The notes beneath the pieces were generated by a model. The model worked only from the letters and a program-made list of their open reading frames with translations. It was not told the DNA's origin and ran no database searches. 57,408 nucleotides of DNA, taken from the NCBI GenBank assembly GCA_964602475.1, contig CAZRRN010000015.1:1-57408 (forward strand). The letters are read 5' to 3'. Positions within the stretch are counted from its first letter, which is position 1, and the number at the start of each line of letters is the position of its first letter. Made by a program: the position numbers and the translations under genes. Below are positions 29,698-39,600 of this stretch, piece after piece. The DNA comes from SZUA-448 sp964602475. Lineage in GTDB: Bacteria; Bacillota; Clostridia; Lachnospirales; Lachnospiraceae.

Positions 29698-29793
29698 ATA
29701 GTGTGAAAGATGAACCTTTCACACGCAGATTTGTGCCTGCGCGGTACTTGACACAAAGTCTGTTATGCGCAAAAAGCCGCGCAGAAATGAGGA
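29698..29793 (+). repeat. Structured dispersed repeat, copy A (before pflB)
   Basis: About 96 bases, roughly 95 per cent identical to copy C at 34310. It starts with a perfect hairpin GTGTGAAAG/CTTTCACAC (29701-29724), then CTGCGCGG and CCGCGCAG (29737-29744 with 29777-29784) close a larger arm. It ends in GAAATGAGGA, which provides the pflB ribosome site. Not a coding sequence, although the frame is open into pflB. Confidence 0.85.
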
Positions 29794-29798
29794 TTAAG

Positions 29799-32030
29799 AT
29801 GGAGTTTAACCAATGGACAGGGTTTCAAGGCGGTGAATGGCAGAGTAAAATAGATGTGAAACAGTTTATACATATTAATTATCTGCCATATGAAGGTGAC
29901 GCAGCTTTTCTTGAAAAGGTGACCGAACGGACTTCAAGACTATACGATAAACTGGAGCAGCTGCTTCAAATGGAACGTGATAAGGGCGGCGTTCTTGATA
30001 TAGATACAGATACAGTCTCTTCTCTTACTAATTATAAACCGGGTTATCTTGACCGCGAAAATGAGCTGATTGTCGGATATCAGACAGATGCACCTCTTAA
30101 GAGAGGAGTAAATCCATTCGGAGGAATCCGAATGGCCCGAAGTGCCTGTGAAGCCTATGGATACAAGATGGGTGAAAAAATCGAAGAGTATTTTAACTAT
30201 CGTACAACTCATAATGACGGTGTTTTCCGTGCTTACAGCGATGAGATGCGTCTGGCCCGAAAGGTTGGTATCATTACGGGACTTCCCGACGCATATGGTC
30301 GTGGACGTATTATCGGCGACTACAGGAGAGTTGCGCTGTACGGTGCTGATGTACTGATTCATGAAAAAGAAAAGGATAAAAATGAAATCGGACAACGTCC
30401 GATGACAGTGGATAATGTTCGTTTAAGTGAAGAACTGTACCAGCAGATTGCATTTTTGAAGAAAATGAAAGAGATGGCACTCCTCTACGGAATTGACATC
30501 AGTCTTCCTGCTGATACAGCACAGGAAGCATTTCAATGGGTTTATTTTGCATATCTTGGCTCAATCAAGGAACAGAACGGAGCGGCGATGTCACTGGGTC
30601 GTGTCAGCACATTTCTTGATATTTATATCGAAAGAGATCTGAAGCTTGGACGAATTAACGAAAGCCGTGCACAGGAGCTTGTTGATGATTTTGTTATGAA
30701 ACTTCGTGCGGCGCGGCATCTCCGTACTCCGGAATACAACGAATTGTTCGGAGGAGATCCGATGTGGATTACAGAGAGCATTGGAGGAATGCGTGAGAAC
30801 GGAAGAACACTGGTAACGAAGAATTCCTTCCGTTTCCTTAATACATTGTATACCATGGGACCGGCTCCGGAACCGAATCTGACGATTCTTTGGTCGGAAC
30901 AGCTTCCGGTTGGTTTCAAACGGTTCTGTGCAAAGGTTTCTGCAGATACGGATTCCATTCAGTATGAAAATGATGATCTGATGCGTTTGATTTACGGTGA
31001 TGATTATGCGATCGCCTGCTGTGTTTCGGCGATGAAGGTCGGAAAACAAATGCAGTTTTTTGGCGCACGTTGTAATTTACCAAAGCTGTTATTGCTTGCA
31101 CTGAACGGGGGCTATGATAATATGAGCGGTCTGAATATCGGACCGCAGATGCCGGTTTACCAAGATGAAGTTCTTGATTACGATCAGGTTATGCAGCGCT
31201 TTGAAGTATACCGTGCATGGCTATGTAAACTATATGTGAATACCATGAACGTGATTCATTATATGCATGATAAATATGCTTACGAGAAGCTTCAGATGGC
31301 TCTTCATGATACGGATGTTCACCGTTTTATGGCGTTTGGGGTTGCCGGACTTTCGGTCATTTCCGATTCAATCAGTGCAATTAAATATGCAAAGGTGCAT
31401 ACGGTTCGTGATGAGAACGGAAAGATAATTGACTTCCGTACAGAAGGAGAATTCCCGACCTTTGGAAACGATGAAGAACGGGTTGACAGTATCGCAATCG
31501 GACTGCTTCGCGATTTTTCGGCAGAGCTCAAGAAAACGCCTGCTTATCGTGGGGCTGAGCATACGCTGTCAGTTCTGACCATTACCTCTAACGTTATGTA
31601 TGGAAAAAAGACAGGTTCAACTCCGGATGGAAGAAAAAAAGGAGAACCCTATGCGCCGGGCGCAAATCCGATGCATAACAGAGAGAAAAATGGAGCAATT
31701 GCTTCACTGAATTCTGTTGCGAAACTTCCGTATGACAGCTGTCGTGACGGCATTTCGAATACTTTTTCTATTACTCCTTCTGCACTTGGCAAGACTGAAG
31801 AAGAGAGAATCAGTAATCTGGTAGATATTCTTGACGGTTATTTTCACAGTCATGCCCATCATATCAATGTGAATGTGATGAACCGTGAGAAATTAATGGA
31901 AGCATATGAGGATCCGGCGAAATATCCGAATCTGACAATCCGTGTCTCAGGATATGCGGTTAATTTTCATAAGCTTTCCAAAGAACAGCAGAGAGAGGTA
32001 ATAAGCAGAACCTTCCATGACAGCTTATGA
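29799..32030 (+). CDS. pflB: Pyruvate formate-lyase (formate C-acetyltransferase)
   Basis: A 743-residue glycyl radical enzyme that converts pyruvate and CoA to acetyl-CoA and formate in anaerobic fermentation. The start of the conserved region is MEFNQWTGFQGGEWQ. The active-site Cys pair is in AIACCVSAMK near 407, and the radical glycine is in RVSGYAVNF (G718), 25 residues from the end. Length and both signatures are those of true PFL rather than other glycyl radical enzymes. The ATG at 29799 uses GAGG at the end of repeat copy A; the frame upstream is repeat sequence and not conserved. The stop overlaps the pflA start (ATGA). Confidence 0.97.
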   Translation: MEFNQWTGFQGGEWQSKIDVKQFIHINYLPYEGDAAFLEKVTERTSRLYDKLEQLLQMERDKGGVLDIDTDTVSSLTNYKPGYLDRENELIVGYQTDAPLKRGVNPFGGIRMARSACEAYGYKMGEKIEEYFNYRTTHNDGVFRAYSDEMRLARKVGIITGLPDAYGRGRIIGDYRRVALYGADVLIHEKEKDKNEIGQRPMTVDNVRLSEELYQQIAFLKKMKEMALLYGIDISLPADTAQEAFQWVYFAYLGSIKEQNGAAMSLGRVSTFLDIYIERDLKLGRINESRAQELVDDFVMKLRAARHLRTPEYNELFGGDPMWITESIGGMRENGRTLVTKNSFRFLNTLYTMGPAPEPNLTILWSEQLPVGFKRFCAKVSADTDSIQYENDDLMRLIYGDDYAIACCVSAMKVGKQMQFFGARCNLPKLLLLALNGGYDNMSGLNIGPQMPVYQDEVLDYDQVMQRFEVYRAWLCKLYVNTMNVIHYMHDKYAYEKLQMALHDTDVHRFMAFGVAGLSVISDSISAIKYAKVHTVRDENGKIIDFRTEGEFPTFGNDEERVDSIAIGLLRDFSAELKKTPAYRGAEHTLSVLTITSNVMYGKKTGSTPDGRKKGEPYAPGANPMHNREKNGAIASLNSVAKLPYDSCRDGISNTFSITPSALGKTEEERISNLVDILDGYFHSHAHHINVNVMNREKLMEAYEDPAKYPNLTIRVSGYAVNFHKLSKEQQREVISRTFHDSL

Positions 32031-32797
32031 TAGGGAGAATTCATTCCATACAGACGATGGGAACCGTAGACGGACCGGGAGTACGGTTTGTGGTATTTCT
32101 TCAGGGCTGTGACTGGCGCTGTGCTTATTGTCATAATCCGGACACATGGAAGAAGTCGGAAGGTACTGAAATCGAAGCAGTAGAGCTTGCGAAAAACGCA
32201 GCACGGTATCGGGCATATTACGGCAAACAGCCGGGAATTACGGTATCCGGAGGTGAAGCTCTGTGTCAGATGGAGTTTGTAACTGAGCTGTTCCGGGAAT
32301 GCAAGAAGAACGGATTTCATACTGCACTCGACACCAGCGGAAGCTGTCTGGATTTGTGGAATGAGGACAGCGGTGAAAACTGTGAGACGATGAATTCTTC
32401 GGCAAAGCAAAGGCTGAAAGAGCTTCTGGAGGTGACGGATTTATGTCTGCTTGACATTAAATTCACTACAGAAGTAGAATACAATAAATATACCGGAAGC
32501 TCGCTGTATCATGTTATGGAATTCTTAAAGCTTCTGGAACAGTATCAGATTAAGACCTGGATTCGTCAGGTTCTGGTACCCGGACTGCATGATAATGAAG
32601 AGAATCTGAAAAGACTCTGTCAAATTACTAATCAATTTACGATTATTGAAAAGGTTGAATTTCTTCCGTTTCGGAAGCTATGTGTTGAAAAGTACGAAAC
32701 ACTGGGGATTCCGTTTCGTTTTGAATGTTATCCAGAATGCAGTGAGATAATCCGAAGAAAAGCAGAAGACTACTACTGTAGTATATGTGGGCTTTGA
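32027..32797 (+). CDS. pflA: Pyruvate formate-lyase activating enzyme
   Basis: A 256-residue radical SAM enzyme that makes the glycyl radical of PflB. The cluster motif CxxxCxxC is at C28, C32 and C35 in QGCDWRCAYCHNP, and TVSGGEAL near 74 is the SAM-binding GGE motif. A TVDGPGVRFVVFLQGC lead-in is typical of PFL activases. It is translationally coupled to pflB by a 4-base overlap. Compared with the usual enzyme there is a short extra stretch (about 112-128) between SGSCLDLW and the LLEVTDL segment. Two Cys lie at the C-terminus (YCSICGL). Confidence 0.95.
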   Translation: MIGRIHSIQTMGTVDGPGVRFVVFLQGCDWRCAYCHNPDTWKKSEGTEIEAVELAKNAARYRAYYGKQPGITVSGGEALCQMEFVTELFRECKKNGFHTALDTSGSCLDLWNEDSGENCETMNSSAKQRLKELLEVTDLCLLDIKFTTEVEYNKYTGSSLYHVMEFLKLLEQYQIKTWIRQVLVPGLHDNEENLKRLCQITNQFTIIEKVEFLPFRKLCVEKYETLGIPFRFECYPECSEIIRRKAEDYYCSICGL

Positions 32798-32834
32798 ACC
32801 GGACTTACAAAGAACACCTAAATTACTGATAATA

Positions 32835-32904
32835 GCAGCTTTGTGCCTGCGCGGTGCTTGACAAAAAGTCTGTTATGCGCAAAAAACTGCGCAGAAATGA
32901 GGAG
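32835..32904 (+). repeat. Structured dispersed repeat, copy B (before dtd), 5'-truncated
   Basis: Matches copies A and C from GCAG-TTTGTGCCTGCGCGG onward but lacks the first hairpin. The CTGCGCGG arm is kept and now pairs with CTGCGCAG using one G-T pair. It ends in GAAATGAGGAG, which provides the dtd ribosome site. Confidence 0.8.
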
Positions 32905-32907
32905 AGT

Positions 32908-33360
32908 GTGAGACTTGTAATACAGCGAGTGACGGAAGCTTCGGTGACGATTGAAGGAGTCTGTCGGGGGAAAATCAATCGAGGCTTTCTTGTATTACTG
33001 GGAGTCGGAGCAGAAGATACAAAAGAAACTGCAGACAAATATGCCGATAAGCTTCTGAAATTACGTATTTTTGAAGATGAGAACGGGAAAACGAATCTTT
33101 CGCTCAAACAGGTGGAGGGTGAGCTTTTGGTTATTTCACAGTTTACTTTGTATGCAGACTGTTCCCATGGAAACCGGCCAAGCTTTATCAATGCAGGTGA
33201 ACCGGTGAAGGCAGAGGAACTGTATGAATACTTTCTTTATAAATGCAGAGAAAGCGGATTAAAGACCGAGTGCGGTGAATTCGGAGCTGATATGAGTGTT
33301 TCACTGGTGAATGATGGACCATTCACGATTATTATGGATGAATCAACGGTTAAGATCTGA
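32908..33360 (+). CDS. dtd: D-aminoacyl-tRNA deacylase
   Basis: A 150-residue cytoplasmic enzyme that removes D-amino acids from mischarged tRNA. Signatures are MRLVIQRVTEASVTIEG at the start, LLVISQFTLYADCSHGNRPSF near 72-92 (the SQxT motif), and FGADMSVSLVNDGPFTII near 125-143 (the NxGP motif). Length is standard. It starts with GTG at 32908, with GAGGAG from the end of repeat copy B just upstream. The frame upstream of the GTG is repeat sequence. Confidence 0.96.
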   Translation: MRLVIQRVTEASVTIEGVCRGKINRGFLVLLGVGAEDTKETADKYADKLLKLRIFEDENGKTNLSLKQVEGELLVISQFTLYADCSHGNRPSFINAGEPVKAEELYEYFLYKCRESGLKTECGEFGADMSVSLVNDGPFTIIMDESTVKI

Positions 33361-33475
33361 ACAACAGCATTCAACCAACCGAATTCAACCAACAGCACTC
33401 AATTAACAACGCTTAAATAAAGCGTTAAATTAGCAATACTTAACTAACAATATAAATAAAGTTTAATACAGGGTG

Positions 33476-33500
33476 GGAGCATGATTTATGCTCCTGATTT
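33476..33500 (+). terminator. Intrinsic terminator after dtd
   Basis: GGAGCAT (33476-33482) pairs with ATGCTCC (33488-33494), followed by TGATTTTATATTT. It lies about 115 bases after the dtd stop. A second small stem AACGCTT/AAGCGTT lies near 33408-33426. Confidence 0.7.
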
Positions 33501-33541
33501 TATATTTGCTGACGGTCTTAAGAACTTTTTAATCATTTATA

Positions 33542-33570
33542 TTGTTTTATCTTAAAAATAAAACTACTAT
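33542..33570 (+). promoter_or_regulatory. Predicted promoter of the two-component system
   Basis: TTGTTT (33542-33547) and TACTAT (33565-33570) are 17 bases apart, about 35 bases upstream of the response regulator. The -10 region is followed by CTACTACTA repeats. Confidence 0.45.
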
Positions 33571-33605
33571 ACTACTACTAAACGATGAGACAGAAAGGAA
33601 AAATG

Positions 33606-34295
33606 ATGGCAAACATACTGGTCTGTGATGACGAGAAGGACATTGTCTCAGCGCTGAAAATTTATCTGAGCGCGGAAAGTTATACTGTTTTGGAAGCTTA
33701 TAACGGAGCAGAGGCTCTTGAAATTATTCAATCCGGTGAGATTCATCTTGTACTGATGGATATCATGATGCCGAAGATGGATGGAATGACTGCAATGACG
33801 AAGATTCGAGAAATCAGCAATATTCCGGTGATTCTGCTTACTGCAAAGAGTGAAGATATGGATAAGATTCTTGGCTTAAATGTAGGAGCGGATGATTACG
33901 TTACAAAACCGTTTAATCCGGTCGAGCTGATTGCGCGTGTGAAAGCACAACTTCGCAGATACATGAACCTTGGAGGAGCTGTAAAGCAGGACGCGGTATT
34001 AAAAATCGGAGGAATCTGTCTGGATGATATAACAAAGACCGTTACAGTAGAAGGAGAACCGATCAGTCTTACTCCGACGGAGTTTGATATTCTTAAGCTG
34101 ATGATGGAAAATCCGGGAAAGGTATTTTCATCTACTCAGATTTATTCAAAAGTCTGGAATGATACTGCAATCGGAGCAGAAAGCACTGTTGCGGTTCATA
34201 TCCGTCATCTGCGTGAAAAAATCGAGATTAATCCGGCAGAACCGCGTTATATTAAGGTGGTCTGGGGACAGGGCTATAATATCGTCAGACAATAG
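33606..34295 (+). CDS. Response regulator, OmpR/PhoB family
   Basis: A 229-residue DNA-binding regulator. The receiver domain (about 1-115) has the acidic pair in LVCDDEKD, the phosphoacceptor Asp in LVLMDIMMPKMDG near 51, and KPFNPVELIARV near 103 with the conserved Lys. The winged-helix domain (about 130-229) has LTPTEFDILKLMMENPGKVFS and ends with RYIKVVWGQGYNIV. Two ATGs are adjacent; 33606 has the better distance from AAAGGA. The cognate kinase follows, separated by repeat copy C. The target genes and signal are not evident. Confidence 0.95.
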   Translation: MANILVCDDEKDIVSALKIYLSAESYTVLEAYNGAEALEIIQSGEIHLVLMDIMMPKMDGMTAMTKIREISNIPVILLTAKSEDMDKILGLNVGADDYVTKPFNPVELIARVKAQLRRYMNLGGAVKQDAVLKIGGICLDDITKTVTVEGEPISLTPTEFDILKLMMENPGKVFSSTQIYSKVWNDTAIGAESTVAVHIRHLREKIEINPAEPRYIKVVWGQGYNIVRQ

Positions 34296-34309
34296 CCACA
34301 GAAATGGAG

Positions 34310-34405
34310 ATAGTGTGAAAGATGAACCTTTCACACGCAGATTTGTGTCTGCGCGATGCTTGACACAAAGTCTGTTATGCGCAAAAAGCCGCGCAGAAAT
34401 GGAGA
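34310..34405 (+). repeat. Structured dispersed repeat, copy C (before the sensor kinase)
   Basis: About 96 bases, nearly identical to copy A (five differences in about 93 aligned bases). The first hairpin GTGTGAAAG/CTTTCACAC is perfect; the second arm has one mismatch. The end GAAATGGAGA provides the kinase ribosome site. CAGAAATGGAGAT occurs both just before (34299-34311) and at the end (34394-34406) of the copy. Confidence 0.85.
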
Positions 34406-34409
34406 TTAT

Positions 34410-36515
34410 ATGAAACAAATTACACACAGTCTGTTTGCAAAGGTAGTGGCAATATTTCTATTTGTTATTTCCGGTATTCTTCTGACTACAGGAATTATTT
34501 CAATCCTTTATATTTCCGATGAGAATCTGTACAGCAGTGCAAAGGTGAGCTTTTCCGGAACCGGCTGGGAGCATAGTATTTCACAGCGATATATGGAACG
34601 TGTGGTGAATGAGTATTTTCCGCTGGAGATCGAAAATGAACAAATAGAACCTTCATTTTTGAACCGGTCAGCTTTAGAACGCATGGAAAAACAGTTTCGC
34701 TCTGACAGTACTAATTTTATGTTTGAAATCGTAGATGGGAACGGTAAGATACTTCTGTCAAATTGTACGGAAGAAGAACTGGAAACGCAGGTAGAATATA
34801 TTTATACTAAACCTGTATATCATTATTATTATGATTGGACGATCGGTGACGAAGAAGAATCGGGTGCTTCTTCTCAAAAAAATGTTATTTCAACATATAC
34901 GATGAATTTTTACTTTGATGGAGTAAATACAACAGTTTTCATGAATGAATACAGTATTCATTTCGGAATGCGTTCTCCGATTGCCATTGAAGATGACTAT
35001 TATGTGCCTGCGCGGGTTTTTGAAGAATTGTATGCTTTACGTTACTGGATTATAACATTTAGTATAGCTGCATTATTCCTGATGCTGATTGCGTTCATTT
35101 TTCTTATGTGTGCAGCAGGGCATCGCAAAGGCTATGAAGAAGTTCGTCCTAATGTTCAGGATAGAATCCCTCTTGATTTTTATCTTTGCGTTGTTGCAGG
35201 ATTGACGGCACTCGGTATATCTGCTTATGCTGAAATAATGGAAAATACAAATTCATTTCTCATTATGGCAATTGCAACCGTCAGCATTGCTTCCATCTGT
35301 CTGATTTTTCTGATTGCAGTAACTATGTCAGTTGCAAATCGTTTGAAAATGAGAACCTTTTTCAGTAATACTGTATGCTGGATGATTCTTCGTATTTGCT
35401 GGAAAATTACAAAAGCAGCATGTAACGGAATTGTGTTATGGTTCAGAAATTTTCCGTTGATTGTAAGAAGAATGCTGGAGTTTGCGTTATTTCTGTTCGC
35501 TAATCTGATTTTTTCAGTTATGGCTTTTGATGACAGTTCATTATCAGGAATTGGTGCTTTTTTGTGGATTCTGATGCATCTGACAATTTTGTGCATTGTA
35601 AGTATACGTGCAATACAATTCTACCAGTTAAAAAAAGGCGCAGAAAAAATTGCAGCCGGAGAAAAAGATTATCGTGTTCAGTCGGTGAATATGTACGGTG
35701 ACTATAAATCCTTCGGTGAAGATATCAACCATATCGGCGATGGAATCGAAAAGGCAGTCGATATTCAGGTAAAAAGTGAACGTATGAAAGCGGAGCTGAT
35801 AACGAATGTTTCGCATGATATCAAAACTCCGCTGACCTCCATAATTAATTATGTGGATTTGCTGAAAAAAGAAAATATTACTAATCCGACCGCAGAGGAA
35901 TACATTGGGATTCTGGATCGTCAGTCGGCAAGGCTGAAAAAACTAACCGAGGATCTGCTAGAGGCATCTAAGGCTTCTACCGGAAATATTCAGGTGGAAA
36001 TTGCACCAACCAATATTGTTGAGCTGCTGAACCAATCCGTCGCAGAATACAGTGAACGGCTGGCGAAGAATGGACTGACCCCTGTTATCAATGCAGTAGA
36101 AGAGGACGCAGTTATTCCGGCAGACGGAAGGCTTCTCTGGAGAGTTTTTGATAACCTGTTAAGTAATGTATGCAAATATTCACAGGAGAATACCAGGGTA
36201 TATTTTGATATTACCAGTCCAAGTGCAGAAAGCATCTGCGTGACGGTAAAGAATATTTCACGTGATATCCTGAATATCAATGCTTCAGAATTAAAGGAAC
36301 GTTTTGTACGTGGTGATACAGCACGTCATACCGAAGGCAGCGGACTTGGTCTTTCCATTGCAGAAAGCCTGACGGAACTGCAGGGTGGGCGCTTTGATCT
36401 GATAGTGGACGGAGATCTTTTTAAGGCAAAAGTAACTTTTCCCCGAATGATTCAGAATCAAAATAAAGAACAGGAACAGAGTTCTATAGAAATGGTAGAA
36501 GTACCGGATAAATAA
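34410..36515 (+). CDS. Sensor histidine kinase, multi-pass
   Basis: A 701-residue membrane kinase paired with the upstream response regulator. It has an N-terminal membrane helix (about 12-36), an extracytoplasmic region of about 165 residues, then several helices (near 210-235, 255-275, 285-310, 360-380 and 385-405) before a HAMP-like linker with GAEKIAAGEKDYRV. The HisKA domain has the phosphoacceptor H469 in NVSHDIKTPLTSIINY. The ATPase domain has the N box DNLLSNVCKYS near 585 and a G-box (EGSGLGLSIAESL) near 646. Repeat copy C replaces the usual short spacer and provides GGAG five bases before the ATG. The ligand is unknown. Confidence 0.93.
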   Translation: MKQITHSLFAKVVAIFLFVISGILLTTGIISILYISDENLYSSAKVSFSGTGWEHSISQRYMERVVNEYFPLEIENEQIEPSFLNRSALERMEKQFRSDSTNFMFEIVDGNGKILLSNCTEEELETQVEYIYTKPVYHYYYDWTIGDEEESGASSQKNVISTYTMNFYFDGVNTTVFMNEYSIHFGMRSPIAIEDDYYVPARVFEELYALRYWIITFSIAALFLMLIAFIFLMCAAGHRKGYEEVRPNVQDRIPLDFYLCVVAGLTALGISAYAEIMENTNSFLIMAIATVSIASICLIFLIAVTMSVANRLKMRTFFSNTVCWMILRICWKITKAACNGIVLWFRNFPLIVRRMLEFALFLFANLIFSVMAFDDSSLSGIGAFLWILMHLTILCIVSIRAIQFYQLKKGAEKIAAGEKDYRVQSVNMYGDYKSFGEDINHIGDGIEKAVDIQVKSERMKAELITNVSHDIKTPLTSIINYVDLLKKENITNPTAEEYIGILDRQSARLKKLTEDLLEASKASTGNIQVEIAPTNIVELLNQSVAEYSERLAKNGLTPVINAVEEDAVIPADGRLLWRVFDNLLSNVCKYSQENTRVYFDITSPSAESICVTVKNISRDILNINASELKERFVRGDTARHTEGSGLGLSIAESLTELQGGRFDLIVDGDLFKAKVTFPRMIQNQNKEQEQSSIEMVEVPDK

Positions 36516-36523
36516 AATAGAGA

Positions 36524-36566
36524 AACCGCATTGCCGGAGAATATAAAAGGCAATGCGGTTCTTTAA
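36524..36566. terminator. Terminator between the sensor kinase and the GH2 gene
   Basis: AACCGCATTGCC (36524-36535) pairs exactly with 36549-36560 and is followed by CTTTAATTTT. It ends the two-component operon and lies between convergent genes. Confidence 0.88.
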
Positions 36567-36615
36567 TTTTACAGAAATACTCAGATGAAAAAATGCTTTG
36601 AAGATTCCTAGAGTG

Positions 36616-39600
36616 TTACTCAAAACGGAACCATTTGAAATCAAAGTTGCTTCCGGGCAGAAAAATGAAGAGTACGGTCTGTTCTCCAGTAACCGGTTTT
36701 AAATCAAAGATTTGTTCTGTATAGTCACTGCATCCAAGGAATTCAACAATTTGTTTGGAGTTATTAACGCTTCCTTCAAAGCAGACATGAATCGTATTCA
36801 GGTCTAGTCTGGAGCGCCCGCAGACCGTAAGCTTTGTAAAGCTGTTATCACCAAAATTCATATGATCGAATTCGAGTGTAACATTGTTTCCGATTCCGGT
36901 AATGGCATCGTCTTCAATGTTGAACATATCGCCGGTAATTCTGGTTCTTTCAATTGCAGGTACCTGCGAGAAAGCTTTTTCATAACGAGTAAAACGGAAG
37001 CCCTGAACAGAAATACGGTTATAGGTTACAATACTGATGGATTTAATTCCGCGAAGACGTTTTGGAAGCTTCCAGGTATTTGAATTATAATGATTATAAA
37101 TACTCTCATGTTCGTATTCACACTTTAACAGAAGCTCGCCTCCGTTATCCGGGCAGCCTTCCCAGATTTCCAAAGTAAGCTTTGTAAGAAAGGAGAAAAC
37201 CGGAATAGTGATTTCATCGGATCCGTAGTCTCCAAAATCAACCAGATCAAATTGAATCCAGTTTCGTTCGTCTTGGGTAAATACCCCACCTTGAAAACTT
37301 AGCTTTGGTTCGGAAAGTGCGGCGGTATGAAGGCAGGAAGACACCATTCCGTAGGGATCAAGTGTTGCCTGTCCAAGCCCCGTTGCGTCCAGCTCAAGTT
37401 CTGAAATTACTTCCGGATGCTGGTCTTCAGAAGTAATAAGTCCGCTGCCTCGATTACTTGTATAACAGCAAAGCCGAAATTCACCGTCACCTACTGCTGT
37501 AAGGGTACAGGTATTTCCGTCTGTTTTAAGCTGTATACAATTACTTTCAATTCCATCCAGCAGAAGAGCCTTCCAGTTAAGATCCGGATAAGTATTGTCG
37601 GCGGGATAGAGTCTGGCTTCTATGGTTGTAGTCGGACATTCCTTTGTAAGATGAGAAATGCCAAGGTTGTGCAGTTCTATTTTACGAACCGGAATTTCAT
37701 GATTTACAGTGCTTGGGCTGTTCTCTGTCATTGTACAGGAGGTTCCGGGAACCACAGCAGCGGGAAGCGCTGTGAGAGAAAGCTTAGCAGTTGGAAGTGA
37801 CGGAGAGGAGACAGTTATGTGTATTTCACCGGGTTCAAGCTTTGCGGCTATGATAGCGAGCAGCTTTCCACCAAAAAGCTTACGGCTGGTTCCTTTGTAC
37901 TGGTCATAGTCAGTGCTGTCACCGTTATCAAGACCTACCAGACGTCCCTGACCGCTGACTGTTACCTCAACTCTGTTACGTGCATTGGAAACAAAATGTC
38001 CGTCACTGTCAAAGGCACTGATGTCGACGAAAATGAGATCCTGTCCGTCGGCAAAAAGTTCGGTCTTGTCGGGATGAAGGATTAGTGCAGCGGTGTCACC
38101 GAAGGAAGACTGTGAATCGGTAGCAATCACGGTTCCATTTTCGTCATAGGCTACTGCCTTTATTGTACCGGGGGCATAAGGAAGCTGCCACTCGCCACTC
38201 AGCTGGTAACCATTCTTATGATCGATTTCATATCTGCCCTGGGAAATATCATTAAAGAAAAGCTCTGTCTTCGGGGCATTGGAATAAATCCGGATGTCAA
38301 TCAGCTGTCCTTTGTTAAAATCCCAATAGGGAAGGATGTGTACCATCGGATTGACTTTGTAATCAGTCCATTCTGCCTGGTATACATAATAAGTATCCTT
38401 CTCAAACCCTGCTGTATCAACCTGTCCAAAATAGGAGTTCTTGGTAAAATAAGGAGTCGGCTCCCCGATATAATCCCAGCCGGTCCAGATGAACTGTCCA
38501 AGACTAAAATCTGTATCCCGATCCATTGTTACAACTGAGGAGGAGTTTTTTGCTCCCCAGTTTGTGGAACAGTTACCGAGAGCAGAACACTGGAGATCAT
38601 CATGTGTCAGGAGACGCTTGCTTGCAGGAAAATGATAAATGCTGCGGCTCTGTACAGTTGAAGAGGTTTCACTTCCGTAAATCACCCAGTCCGGGTGATC
38701 GGCATGATGCTGCTCGTACAGACGCTCTGCATAGTTATAGCCGGAGGCATCAAGAAGAGTGGCGCAGTGCTGTGCTCCTTCCCATTCAATATAATTTGAA
38801 CCGATTGTTGTAAAGCCGTTTTGTTCCGGGTCGTGGAACAGCACAAGGTCTTTTAGCTGTTTAGCAATTTCGTAACCGCGTTTCAAATGGGTATCGTAAA
38901 TCTCATTTCCAATACTCCACATAATCAGACACGGATGGTTTCGATCGCGGCGCAGCCAGCTTGCAGAATCAATTTCGTACCAATCATTAAAATAATGACC
39001 GTAATCATAGTCTGTCTTTGGTCGTTCCCACATATCAAAGGCTTCGGAAATAATCAGAAGACCCATTTCATCAGCAAGATACATATATGGAACAGCGACA
39101 GGATTGTGGGAAGTACGAATTGCATTAACACCCATCGACTTCAGACTCTTAAACTGGCGTCTTAAAGCTGTCACGTTAAAAGCAGCACCAAGTGCACCAA
39201 GATCATGATGCATACAGACTCCGTTCAGCTTGACATGGCGGTCATTTAGAAAGAACCCCTTTGAAGAATCAACCCGGATGGTACGGAAGCCGAGCGGGGA
39301 TTCGGTACGGTCTATGCAGGAACCGTTCGAAAAAAGTTCGGTTACAACTTTATAGAGATTTGGAGAGTTAATATCCCAAAGAGCGGGAGAGGTGATGTGA
39401 AGCTTCTGCCGATCCGTTATGGTATAGCTTTCCGGATGGCAGCTTAAGACTGCATACTGAACCGGAGCTGAGGACGGAACATGTTGAAGCTGTTCACCGG
39501 AGATGATGCTGTTTCCAGCTGCATCGAGAACCGAATGACGTACAGAGAGAACTGCTTCGTTACCGGTAATAGTTTCATTTATCAGTTCCGTTGCAATGGA

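Noticed and set aside
29740..29790. Promoter inside the dispersed repeat (TTGACA in copies A and C)
   Set aside because: No -10 box is found at 15-19 bases, and copy B has TTGACA only as part of the same conserved stem region.
29703..29798. N-terminal extension of pyruvate formate-lyase by about 32 codons
   Set aside because: The added codons are repeat copy A; the same codons occur in other frames before dtd and the kinase. The conserved protein starts at 29799 with a good ribosome site.
33470..33494. T-box-like AGGGTGG sequence
   Set aside because: AGGGTGGGAGC recalls the T-box AGGGTGGNACC core, but it is the left arm of an ordinary terminator and there is no stem I, specifier loop or downstream amino acid gene in the expected arrangement.
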